A DNA stretch of 64,000 nucleotides from Thalassotalea fonticola (GTDB lineage Bacteria; Pseudomonadota; Gammaproteobacteria; Enterobacterales; Alteromonadaceae). The translations under genes and the position numbers were made by a program. The notes under the pieces were generated by a model. That model was not told the origin of the DNA, ran no database searches, and saw nothing but the letters and a program-made list of their open reading frames with translations. Each line of letters starts with the position of its first letter. The stretch's first letter is position 1. The stretch spans positions 744,001-808,000 of the forward strand of contig NZ_CP136600.1 of assembly GCF_032911225.1 (NCBI RefSeq), written 5' to 3'. Shown in pieces: positions 52,772 through 60,724 of this stretch.

Positions 52772-53285
52772 GTCGAAGCCTCTGATTAATGCCTGATGTT
52801 GCCGACTGGTATTCACCGAAATTGGTTTTGTAATAGCAACCTCAAACGTTTGAGTTAAGGATAAGTCAAACATTTGAATTTGTCAAGGTAAGGAGGGGGA
52901 CTTTTGTTTCTGACAGGGAGGAATTAATTTCGGTTAAAATTAATTCCGGTTGGAATGGTAAAGAACTCAATAATTTAATATTCTTTTTCCCGATATTTCT
53001 TAAGTGTCATATGCTAATGTCGCGTTGATGAATTGGCCAATCATTATTGGCAATGATTCGATAGTTATTCAAGCTAGTTGCAGCAGACTTTAAATGGATG
53101 CTTTTTATTAACTGGTGTTGCTTTTTTGCAACACTAAATATTATGATAGAACTTAGTAGAAATTAATGATTGTAAATTATTTCCTTATAAAACAAGGTTT
53201 TAATTTATTTGTTTTGCTTTTATAATTCTGGCTCCTAATTTGCTAAAGAACATTTGTCATTTACATTATAAGAACCAGGATATTT
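52772..53285. other. Regulatory gap upstream of the OMP/two-component operon
   Basis: No gene is supported. It holds an 11-bp perfect inverted repeat (GGAATTAATTT / AAATTAATTCC, 52920-52947), the 20-bp dyad GTGTTGCTTTTTTGCAACAC at 53115-53134, and the sigma-54-like promoter at 53229. The dyad, about 120 bases upstream of the predicted start of transcription, is a candidate activator site. Confidence 0.5.
53229..53244 (+). promoter_or_regulatory. Sigma-54-type promoter before the OMP/DUF4390/HK/RR operon
   Basis: TGGCTCCTAATTTGCT keeps the invariant GG (-24) and GC (-12) ten bases apart and has a perfect TTGCT. The only departure from TGGCAC-N5-TTGCW is one base in the -24 box. Predicted start near 53255, about 30 bases before the ATG. 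The operon encodes a sigma-54 activator, so autoregulation is plausible. Confidence 0.55.
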
Positions 53286-54869
53286 ATGTTTAAACGTTTT
53301 TTAGCTAAGAATACTATCGCACTTTCAGTGAGTGCTACATTGCTTATTGCTCAGCAAACTCACGCTCAAGTTGTCGAATCCAGAGTTAACTTTTCAGCAG
53401 AGCCTGCATCACAAGCTGATATTGTTAAAGCCAAAGTCTTAATCATTGATGACATTATTTGTAGTGGCAACAAGGATACCGATTGTGAGTTTATTCTTAA
53501 AAAATATTATCAAACCATTGGAGATGTGCTTGACCCTAATGAAGTCGCCGATGCCCAGTTAAGATTAGGGACTTTATTTCAATTAACCGATACAAACGTG
53601 TATTTGGAAAAAGGTGAACAACGAGATCACGTTATCGTGGTTTTTGCAGTACAAGAAGCAAATAATATTCAATATGAAGTCAGTAGCGGTTTCCAATTTA
53701 GTGATTTTAATGAAAACGATTATGTTTATGATTGTATTGGTTATTCAGCCGATTACCAAAGGCATTATTATCAAGAATCACCAACCGGAATAACAGATAC
53801 TCGGCAGATTGATTCGGAATATAAAGACTGTGACACGCAAGCCGATTTATCTTCATTTTACGTCACCAGTAAAGTCACTGATTTTAATTTTCTCGGTACA
53901 GGTAAAGAATTGTCTTTTTTCTTATCATACAATGATTTTGAAAGAGACGTAGACAGTAGGGTAAATACGCTAACCACTAATGAGTATTACTCCTCTGATA
54001 ATTATACTTTTGAGCAAAGTACTGAAAGTTATAGTAATAGTCATTCACAACAGCATGATACTAAAGTGATCGGTTTGCGTTACTTTGATCCGCACTTATT
54101 CGGCTCTGCGCATTATTATCTCGATAGCTCGCTTAATTACTATAGTGTTGAAACTGATGTTGGTGCCGATCCTGATAATAATAATTTAACCGCTTTTGAC
54201 ATTGCTTTAGGATATCGTTTTGGTCGCCATTCCTATTTTACCCTTGCCACGTCTCAATTAATTGGTTATGAAATCCCCTCGGACGGAACCGACTACTTTA
54301 ATGTACCAGACCGTTATTCTTTTAGTTATGGTTGGAATACTGAGAATGATGCGCTGTTTCCAAGCCAAGGTGAAGACTTTTCCGTTAAGGCAATTTTCAA
54401 TCGTGACATTCCTGAGTCAGATTCAGATGAATTAGTGGTTTCCTACCAAAAACACACGGGCTTGAGCGCGGATAATATTATTACTTTAGGCGCGCAAACA
54501 TCGTTAAAACAACAAGATGTCTTTGATAAAGATAATGCCGATAAAAGCGCGTTAGCAGAGGTGTCTTTACGATTCTCGCGTAACAATATAATCAGTAAAG
54601 TCTCAGGTGTTTACTCTCATTGGTTCATCGGCGTTAACTTAGGGGTTATTTATCAGGATGACGTGGATGTCAGCAGTTATCAAACAAGAATTAGCGAATA
54701 CATCCATGAGGATAATAGTAAAACCATAACAAACGACACTACTGGCAGGCATTATTTTAGAGATAATGAAGCAAATTACTTTGCTGGCTTACAAGCGGGA
54801 TATACATATCAAACTCAGAGTGTGATTTATCGCTTTACCCTGGGGTACAATCAGCAGGACTTTGATTAA
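53286..54869 (+). CDS. BamA/TamA-like outer-membrane beta-barrel protein with a POTRA-like domain
   Basis: A 527-residue exported protein. The signal peptide is MFKRFLAKNTIALSVSATLL with cleavage near THAQV. Residues about 45-125 look like one POTRA module (KVLIIDDIICSGNKDTDCEF, ILKKYYQTIGDVLDPNEVAD, AQLRLGTLFQ), with a cysteine pair in CSGNKDTDC. The rest is a series of amphipathic strands with alternating aromatic and polar residues (TGKELSFFLSYNDFERD, HYYLDSSLNYYSVETDV, GHSYFTLATSQLIG-like). These match a surface-antigen (Omp85) barrel ending VIYRFTLGYNQQDFD. Its stop overlaps the next ATG (TAATG). It is co-transcribed with a two-component system, which is unusual for an Omp85-like protein and suggests an envelope sensor or secretion role. 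Confidence 0.75.
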   Translation: MFKRFLAKNTIALSVSATLLIAQQTHAQVVESRVNFSAEPASQADIVKAKVLIIDDIICSGNKDTDCEFILKKYYQTIGDVLDPNEVADAQLRLGTLFQLTDTNVYLEKGEQRDHVIVVFAVQEANNIQYEVSSGFQFSDFNENDYVYDCIGYSADYQRHYYQESPTGITDTRQIDSEYKDCDTQADLSSFYVTSKVTDFNFLGTGKELSFFLSYNDFERDVDSRVNTLTTNEYYSSDNYTFEQSTESYSNSHSQQHDTKVIGLRYFDPHLFGSAHYYLDSSLNYYSVETDVGADPDNNNLTAFDIALGYRFGRHSYFTLATSQLIGYEIPSDGTDYFNVPDRYSFSYGWNTENDALFPSQGEDFSVKAIFNRDIPESDSDELVVSYQKHTGLSADNIITLGAQTSLKQQDVFDKDNADKSALAEVSLRFSRNNIISKVSGVYSHWFIGVNLGVIYQDDVDVSSYQTRISEYIHEDNSKTITNDTTGRHYFRDNEANYFAGLQAGYTYQTQSVIYRFTLGYNQQDFD

Positions 54870-55618
54870 TGCTTTGCTGTCAGAATACATTCACCCGCTT
54901 AGTTACCTTGCTGGGGATGATTATTTTCTCCAATATGGCCTATGGTGTTGAAATAGAACATAGGGTAATGAATAACTCATTAATGGTAACGATAAGCGAT
55001 ATAAATTACCCACAAAATCTTATTGAAAATGAACTTACCAGTGGCTTGCCGAATAATTTCACCGTGATTTTCTCGGTTAAGAACAAGAAAGGTGTGCATT
55101 ATGTGAAAAGTATTACTTATCAAATTACGTTTGATTTATGGGATGAAATTTATCTCATTAAAACGATATCCGATAATGTTAATAGTGATGTAAGAACACT
55201 CTCAAAAAAAGCAGATATTATCGATTTTATAAATAAAATTCGCTTCGAAAGTGCAGAAATCTTGACTGGCTTAACGAAAAACCAAGCATATGAAATCACC
55301 GCCCAAGTTTTAGTAAATCCGGTGAATACTCAGCGTATTGAAAAAATACGCCGCTGGATCGCCAGTAGCCAGGGCTTTAGCGAATTGTCAGAGGACAGTC
55401 AGCATAACCGTTCGCCGCGGCCAATATCAACACCATCGGCAAGCTCGTCTGCCAATGTTACCGATACCGGCATTGGTGGCTCGGCTCGACCAAGATTTCA
55501 AAAATTGTTTGATCAAATTATGGAGCAATACATGGAGTTAAAAGAAACCCCTGCATTATGGAAAAGTGATGTTGCCAGCGGCTCGATATTGTTTAAGAGC
55601 GACCTTCATGCAAACTAA
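54869..55618 (+). CDS. DUF4390-like secreted protein
   Basis: A 249-residue protein with a signal peptide (MLCCQNTFTRLVTLLGMIIF, cleavage near AYGVE). It has the arrangement of DUF4390 proteins found next to NtrYX-like systems: VEIEHRVMNNSLMVTISDIN, PNNFTVIFSVKNKKGVHYVK, YQITFDLWDEIYLIKTIS, and a conserved IRRWIASSQG. A Ser/Pro-rich linker (SPRPISTPSASSSANV) precedes the last 50 residues. It starts with ATG sharing an A with the OMP stop codon and overlaps the kinase start, so it is tightly coupled. Probably a periplasmic partner of the sensor; function unknown. Confidence 0.7.
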   Translation: MLCCQNTFTRLVTLLGMIIFSNMAYGVEIEHRVMNNSLMVTISDINYPQNLIENELTSGLPNNFTVIFSVKNKKGVHYVKSITYQITFDLWDEIYLIKTISDNVNSDVRTLSKKADIIDFINKIRFESAEILTGLTKNQAYEITAQVLVNPVNTQRIEKIRRWIASSQGFSELSEDSQHNRSPRPISTPSASSSANVTDTGIGGSARPRFQKLFDQIMEQYMELKETPALWKSDVASGSILFKSDLHAN

Positions 55619-56771
55619 ACGTATCAATGCTTATTTGATTGGGGCAATATTGATGTTGTCAGTATTGCCCCTGATCGCCTCGTACTTATTATTGGATGAA
55701 GTGTTAGAAAATACCATTGCTTTGGTGGTAAAAACTGAAACCGAACAAGTGTTACAGAGCTATCAGAATGATTTAAAGCATCTGAAAAAATTAGAACCTG
55801 CATTGGCCGCTCACTATAAAGCAACATTTATGCAAGTAAGTGATGAATTATTAATTTATCAACAGCCTGAACTACTCAAAGGGGTATTACGAGATACGTA
55901 TTTAACCTATTACATGATTTTATTCGTGATTGTGTTATTGCTTTCATTTACCGCTGCAGTACTGTTAAATCGTCGTGTTGCGCTTTCTTATAAAACGCTA
56001 ATGGACAGTGATGTTGAAAAGGCAAAAAAACTGCAAGAGCTTAGGTATTTCGATGAGTGGCAGCAAGTCGCGGCTAAATTAGCGCACGAAATTAATAACC
56101 CATTAACGCCGATTGAAATGATGGTAAGTAATTTACAACGAATACATGGAAAAGTTGATAAGGCTAGCTTTGCGGATAGCCTTAAAGATACCGAAAGCGT
56201 AGTACAAGAAGAGGTGTATAAGCTCAAACAGATGGTTAATCATTTTAGTCAATTTGCCAAATTACCTGAGCCTGTAATTCAATCGTGTTTAATTAACGAG
56301 TATTTTAATAACTTTATCAGACAATATCAGCAAGCCTGGCCTAGCTGTGTTCTTTCGTTAACGATTGAAGATGAGTTATTGACAATGGCCATCGCCATTG
56401 ATCCGTTATTGATTAATCAGAGTCTGATTAATTTAATCAATAATGCGGTGCAGGTAAATAAAAACCTAAAACAGATAAACGTTGTTATTTCAGTGACATT
56501 ATTAGATAAAAAATCGCTTAGTGTGATCATTTTTAATGAAGGAAAGAGCATTACAAAGGATAAACAAGCGGTTATTTTTAATATGTATTACTCTACTCAA
56601 GACCATAAAGAAAACAAAGGCTTAGGCCTATCAATAGTGAAAAAAATATTGTTAGATCAAGGTGCTGATATTAGCTGTTTGTTAGAAGACAAGGGCGCAG
56701 CTTTTCAAATTATCTTGCCTCTGGTAAAGCAAAATCAATTAAAAATTAAAAAGACATTTTATGATGAATAA
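55608..56771 (+). CDS. NtrY-like sensor histidine kinase
   Basis: A 387-residue kinase. The start is ATG 55608 (MQTKRINAYLIGAILMLSVL). One helix lies at the N-terminus and a second around 103-122 (YYMILFVIVLLLSFTAAVLL), framing a short periplasmic sensor of about 75 residues. The phospho-acceptor is H160 in KLAHEINNPLTPIEMMVSN. The ATPase domain has QSLINLINNAVQVN (N box), VIIFNEGKSI (G1) and NKGLGLSIVKKILLDQG (G2). It overlaps the DUF4390-like gene and the regulator gene by a few bases. It should phosphorylate the NtrC-type regulator next door in response to an envelope signal. Confidence 0.9.
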   Translation: MQTKRINAYLIGAILMLSVLPLIASYLLLDEVLENTIALVVKTETEQVLQSYQNDLKHLKKLEPALAAHYKATFMQVSDELLIYQQPELLKGVLRDTYLTYYMILFVIVLLLSFTAAVLLNRRVALSYKTLMDSDVEKAKKLQELRYFDEWQQVAAKLAHEINNPLTPIEMMVSNLQRIHGKVDKASFADSLKDTESVVQEEVYKLKQMVNHFSQFAKLPEPVIQSCLINEYFNNFIRQYQQAWPSCVLSLTIEDELLTMAIAIDPLLINQSLINLINNAVQVNKNLKQINVVISVTLLDKKSLSVIIFNEGKSITKDKQAVIFNMYYSTQDHKENKGLGLSIVKKILLDQGADISCLLEDKGAAFQIILPLVKQNQLKIKKTFYDE

Positions 56772-58119
56772 AAAAATACTTGTTGTTGATGATGAAATAA
56801 ATATTTGTCGTAGCATTAAAGCTTGTCTTCAACCGGAAGGTTATACGGTCACAAGCTGTTTGCAGGCAGATAAAGCGTTTTCTTGTTTGTTGGACGAGTT
56901 TTTCGATGTGGCAATCATTGATATAAGGCTTGGCAAAAGCAGTGGCATTGAGCTGTTTAAACAAATGCTGAGCGAAAACATAGCAACACCGGTTATTTTT
57001 ATTTCGGGTAATGCCTCGCTCAATGAAGCAGCACAGACGTTAAAGTTAGGGGCTTATGATTTCATTGAAAAGCCTTTTAATGTCGACAAATTATTAGTCA
57101 CCATTAAAAATTGTCTGGACTTTCAAAAACTAAAAACACGGGTTTCAAATTTAGAAGGGGCTCAACAAAGTGAGCTTTTGGGTGAACACCCGCTAATGGA
57201 TAAACTTCGTCTGGAGATAAGCAAGGTTGCGAAAAGTGATGTTGCAGTGTTAATTTCAGGTGAAAGCGGCACCGGCAAAGAGTTGATTGCGAAACAAGTT
57301 CATCAACAAAGCAAACGATCGGATCACGCGCTAGTTACGGTGAATTGTTCAGCAATTCCAAATGACTTGATAGATAGTGCCTTATTTGGCCATGTTAAAG
57401 GTGCATTTACCGGTGCCGATAAACATAAAAAAGGTTTTTTTGAAACAGCAGACAAAGGTACCTTATTCCTTGATGAGATTGCCGATATGCCACTCAGCTC
57501 ACAATCAAGTTTATTGCGAGTGTTAGAAAGTAACGAATTACAGAAAGTGGGTTCGGATAAAATTACGAAAGTAGATGTACGCTTATTAGCGGCGAGTCAT
57601 AAAGATTTAAAAGCACAAATTGAACAAGGTTTATTTCGCGAGGACTTGTTTTATCGGATCAATGTGATTCCAATAAAATCACCTTCATTACGAGAGCGCA
57701 GTAGTGATATCTCATTATTGGTTGAACATTTCATTGACATTATTTGTCAACGTAATGGCATGGCAATAAAGACAATTGATGATAACTGCAATGATATATT
57801 GAGCCAATATGCCTGGCCCGGTAATGTCAGGGAATTGCTCAATGCTGTTGAACGAATGATTATTATGGGGGGAGAGCATTTAACTCAAATCGATATTCCC
57901 GAAGAAATTCAAAACTCTAAGTTAAAACTCGCGCTTGACGATGAACAATTATCGTTAAAAGAGTTTAAGCAGTTAATGGAGCGTGAATATTTATTAAAAA
58001 AAATAGAACAATATAACGGTAATATTACAGAAGTTGCTAAATCATTAATGATTGATCGTACTCATCTTCATAAAAAGTTAACTCAACACGGTATTAAGCG
58101 CCATCAAAGTTTTGATTGA
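56764..58119 (+). CDS. NtrC-family sigma-54-dependent response regulator
   Basis: A 451-residue activator. The receiver (1-120) has KILVVDDEINICRSI, phospho-Asp in DVAIIDIRLGKSSG and FIEKPFN. The AAA+ domain (about 140-370) has Walker A GESGTGKE, the sigma-54-contacting GAFTGA (HVKGAFTGADKHKKG), Walker B GTLFLDEIADM and the sensor region DVRLLAASHKDLK. The Fis-type helix-turn-helix ends the protein (NITEVAKSLMIDRTHLHKKL). A second ATG three bases upstream (56761) is equally possible. Its presence right before two sigma-54-type promoters in the same locus makes them its likely targets. Confidence 0.95.
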   Translation: MNKKILVVDDEINICRSIKACLQPEGYTVTSCLQADKAFSCLLDEFFDVAIIDIRLGKSSGIELFKQMLSENIATPVIFISGNASLNEAAQTLKLGAYDFIEKPFNVDKLLVTIKNCLDFQKLKTRVSNLEGAQQSELLGEHPLMDKLRLEISKVAKSDVAVLISGESGTGKELIAKQVHQQSKRSDHALVTVNCSAIPNDLIDSALFGHVKGAFTGADKHKKGFFETADKGTLFLDEIADMPLSSQSSLLRVLESNELQKVGSDKITKVDVRLLAASHKDLKAQIEQGLFREDLFYRINVIPIKSPSLRERSSDISLLVEHFIDIICQRNGMAIKTIDDNCNDILSQYAWPGNVRELLNAVERMIIMGGEHLTQIDIPEEIQNSKLKLALDDEQLSLKEFKQLMEREYLLKKIEQYNGNITEVAKSLMIDRTHLHKKLTQHGIKRHQSFD

Positions 58120-58229
58120 TGCTCTTCAAATTTAACTACTAGAGTCACATATTTACAGTCCTTCGACTTATTTGCTGCAGAAAATTGTCAATCTATTGAT
58201 AATTACTTTTTCATTAGGAATATCACCGG

Positions 58230-58317
58230 TCGCCATATTTTCCCTTTGTGTCGCCATATTTTATTCGCCAAATTATTCCTTCGCCATTAATTTTTGCGCT
58301 TTTCGCCATATATTTTT
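58230..58317 (+). promoter_or_regulatory. Five direct TCGCCATATTTT-like boxes, putative activator-binding array
   Basis: Copies start at 58230 (TCGCCATATTTT), 58251 (identical), 58265 (TCGCCAAATTAT), 58281 (TCGCCATTAATTTT) and 58303 (TCGCCATATATTTTT). All are in the same orientation, 14-22 bases apart, about 115-205 bases upstream of the sigma-54 start. That is the usual distance for enhancer-type sites of NtrC-family activators. They are non-palindromic, unlike classical NtrC sites. Confidence 0.65.
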
Positions 58318-58406
58318 AATTGCATAAATGTCCTAGATTTATTTTTATCTGTTTGTTATGTTAAATCCCTTAAAAATAAGGGGCGGAGATGATTTCTATT
58401 CTTTTT

Positions 58407-58422
58407 GGCACGAATCTGGCTT
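58407..58422 (+). promoter_or_regulatory. Sigma-54 promoter of the subtilase gene
   Basis: TGGCACGAATCTGGCT has a perfect -24 element (TGGCACG) and the GC of the -12 element at the exact spacing; the -12 box is TGGC instead of TTGC. Start of transcription is expected near 58433, 25 bases before the ATG. Confidence 0.75.
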
Positions 58423-58457
58423 TATCGAAAGTAGATTAATTTTAACTGGTGTGATTT

Positions 58458-60275
58458 ATGAATCTGAATTCATTAAAAAAAATAACAATAATAAGGTCTG
58501 CGCTAAGTACCTTGCTGCTACTTTCTGTAGCAGCGTTTCTTTTTATTTCTAACAGCCCTAATTTACATAAGGGCTCTTATATCGTGCAGGGCGCGAGCAA
58601 ACCAACCTTGATATCTGCCATAGAATCTGTTGGTGGTGAGGTTGTTCACAACTATTCTGTGATACAAGCGATTTCCGCTTTGTTAACAAATCAGCAAGCT
58701 GATCTGGTTCGTAATAACCATCCTATGATACGTTTGTTTTCTGATGAGAAAGTCAAACTGAGTGCACATAAGTTGCATGCTAAATCAGGTAAACAGGCTG
58801 ATGAACGCAATACCTACTTTCCAACACAAGTAGGCGCAAGCCAACTGCATTCTCAAGGCATCACAGGGAATGGGATCGGGGTAGCTATTATTGATAGTGG
58901 CGCTGCAAAATTTGATGGTATAACTAAAAACAGTGTTGGCAAAAAACGTAAAATTCATCACCATAGTGTGCTTAAAGGCAGTAAAGCATCAAAAGATGAA
59001 TATGGTCATGGTACACACATCACCAGTTTAATTAGTAATAGCTCAACTACCTATAACAGCAATGGTGAACAAGTAGATTCGTACAATGGTATTGCCCCTG
59101 ATGTAGAGTTAACGGTAGTTAAAGCGTTTGATGCTAATGGTAGCTCAACTTATAGCGATGTTTTAAAGGCAATTGAGTACGTTGTAGAAAATCGCGAAAA
59201 GCATAACATTAAAGTATTAAACCTTTCTTTTAGTGCTAAACCACAGTCGTTTTATTGGCAAGATCCAATCAATCAAGCCTTAATGGTCGCTTGGCAAGAA
59301 GGTATCACCGTTTTTGCTTCTGCCGGCAATAGTGGTTCAGAAGCAATGTCTATTGGCGTACCAGGAAATAACCCTTACGTAATAACTATTGGTGCGACTT
59401 CAGATAATTACACTCCGTTTGATCTTTCTGATGATTTCGTTACGTCATTTTCAAGTGCAGGCCCTACAGTAGAAGGTTTTGTTAAGCCTGAACTTGTTGC
59501 TCCAGGTGGTCATATGCAAGGTTTAATGAGCCATAAATCAAAAATTTATAAAGACTACCCTGAATATGCGGATGGTAATGGTTACTTTTTATTATCGGGC
59601 ACATCGCAATCAACTGCTGTGGCAAGTGGTGTTGCAGCTCTTATGCTGCAAAACGATCCTTACTTAACGCCTGATGATATTAAATGTCGCTTAATATCTT
59701 CTGCCTTAGCAGGTACGCAAGGTGAAGGTGAATTGTCTTACAGTATCTTTCAACAAGGTGCTGGCATGATTAATGCCCCATGGGCAGTTGCCAGTGACAA
59801 AGTTGGTTGCGCCAATCAAGGTATGGACATTGCCAATGAAATAAATGATTCACAACATTATGCTGGTCCGGCTCGCCGCGGTGAAGACAGTGGTGATTTT
59901 TATATCTTAGGTGTTGAAGGCTTTGAATGGGATGGCTTATATAATAAAGCTCATTTATGGCCACAAGCTCACTTATGGCCACAAGCTCATTTATGGCCAC
60001 AAGCTCATTTATGGCCTCAAGCTCATTTATGGCCACAAGCTCATTTATGGCCACAAGCTCATTTATGGCCACAAGCCCACTTATGGCCGCAAGCCCACTT
60101 ATGGCCGCAAGCTCACTTATGGCCGCAAGCTCACTTATGGCCGCAATCCAACTTATGGGGTGATACGGTTATTTGGGAAGATGCCCATTTATGGCCACAA
60201 TCAAATTCATTTTTAGATATGGGCAGTGATATTAACTCGGTGTCATTTATTAATAAATGGATTGAACAAGAGTAA
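58458..60275 (+). CDS. Secreted subtilisin-like (S8) protease with C-terminal AHLWPQ hexapeptide repeats
   Basis: A 605-residue protease. A basic start and one helix (IIRSALSTLLLLSVAAFLFI) form a signal or anchor. An inhibitor-I9-like propeptide follows (SYIVQGASKPTLISAIESVG to FSDEKVKL, about residues 40-100). The S8 domain has D146 (GVAIIDSGAAKFDG), H184 (DEYGHGTHITSLI), the oxyanion Asn in FASAGNSGSEAM and S383 (LSGTSQSTAVASG). From residue 498, eleven back-to-back AHLWPQ units are encoded by 18-base repeats (59949-60146), then SNLWGD, TVIWED, one more AHLWPQ and an acidic tail. No sorting signal such as PEP-CTERM is present. Expression should depend on sigma-54 and the adjacent regulator. 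Confidence 0.88.
   Translation: MNLNSLKKITIIRSALSTLLLLSVAAFLFISNSPNLHKGSYIVQGASKPTLISAIESVGGEVVHNYSVIQAISALLTNQQADLVRNNHPMIRLFSDEKVKLSAHKLHAKSGKQADERNTYFPTQVGASQLHSQGITGNGIGVAIIDSGAAKFDGITKNSVGKKRKIHHHSVLKGSKASKDEYGHGTHITSLISNSSTTYNSNGEQVDSYNGIAPDVELTVVKAFDANGSSTYSDVLKAIEYVVENREKHNIKVLNLSFSAKPQSFYWQDPINQALMVAWQEGITVFASAGNSGSEAMSIGVPGNNPYVITIGATSDNYTPFDLSDDFVTSFSSAGPTVEGFVKPELVAPGGHMQGLMSHKSKIYKDYPEYADGNGYFLLSGTSQSTAVASGVAALMLQNDPYLTPDDIKCRLISSALAGTQGEGELSYSIFQQGAGMINAPWAVASDKVGCANQGMDIANEINDSQHYAGPARRGEDSGDFYILGVEGFEWDGLYNKAHLWPQAHLWPQAHLWPQAHLWPQAHLWPQAHLWPQAHLWPQAHLWPQAHLWPQAHLWPQAHLWPQSNLWGDTVIWEDAHLWPQSNSFLDMGSDINSVSFINKWIEQE
59949..60146 (+). repeat. Eleven 18-bp coding tandem repeats (AHLWPQ)
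   Basis: Units of the form GCTCATTTATGGCCACAA with silent third-base variation (CAT/CAC, GCT/GCC, CCA/CCT/CCG) repeat eleven times without a gap. A separate twelfth unit is at 60183-60200. Several neighbouring units are identical at the DNA level, pointing to recent slippage or recombination. Confidence 0.95.
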
Positions 60276-60283
60276 TTAACGTT

Positions 60284-60305
60284 AAGGCGCCATATGGCGC
60301 CTTTT
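60284..60305 (+). terminator. Rho-independent terminator after the protease gene
   Basis: AAGGCGCC-ATAT-GGCGCCTTTT, a fully palindromic strong stem with a short T-run, about 10 bases past the stop. It happens to contain CGCCATA, as in the upstream boxes. Confidence 0.85.
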
Positions 60306-60625
60306 ACTTCATGGACGAAGGAATGCCAACTTAACAGGGATGTTATTAAAGTTGGCTTACTTCATGGACGAAGGAATGCCAACTTAACAGGGATGTTATT
60401 AAAGTTGGCTTACTTCATGGATGAAGAAATGCAACTTAACAGGGATGTTATTAAAGTTGGCTTACTTCATGGACGAAGAAATGCAACTTAACAGGGATGT
60501 TATTAAAGTTGGCTCACTTCATGGATGAACAAATGCAACTTAACAGGGATGTTATTAAAGTTGGCTTACTTCATGGATGAACAAACGCAACTTAACAAGG
60601 ATGTTATTAAATTGGCTCACTTCAG
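60303..60625 (+). repeat. Six tandem copies of a 51-53-bp hairpin-forming repeat
   Basis: ATGGACGAAG/ATGGATGAA words start at 60311, 60364, 60417, 60469, 60521 and 60573, giving steps of 53, 53, 52, 52 and 52 bases. Each unit holds CCAACTTAACAGGGATGTTA and TTAAAGTTGGCT; GCCAACTT (GCAACTT in later copies) can pair with AAGTTGGC across 16 bases. Copies degrade slightly toward the right. The frames through them are not proteins. Confidence 0.9.
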
Positions 60626-60724
60626 GAAAGAAGACAGTTTTTATACCTGAATTGTGATGACAATATAGGGTGTAAATGCTATTAATAAGAAAAATAAAAT
60701 AATAATAAACTTTAGGTTGCAGTA

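Noticed and set aside
59770..60216. Long frames in other phases through the AHLWPQ-coding repeats
   Set aside because: They exist only because an 18-base repeat keeps every frame open; the protease frame has full domain support.
58458..60275. Exosortase/PEP-CTERM system
   Set aside because: A sigma-54 regulator with kinase next to a secreted protein recalls PrsK/PrsR, but the protease lacks a PEP-CTERM tail and no exosortase gene is present in the window.
60303..60625. CRISPR-like array
   Set aside because: Units are contiguous 51-53-bp repeats without variable spacers, and no cas genes are near.
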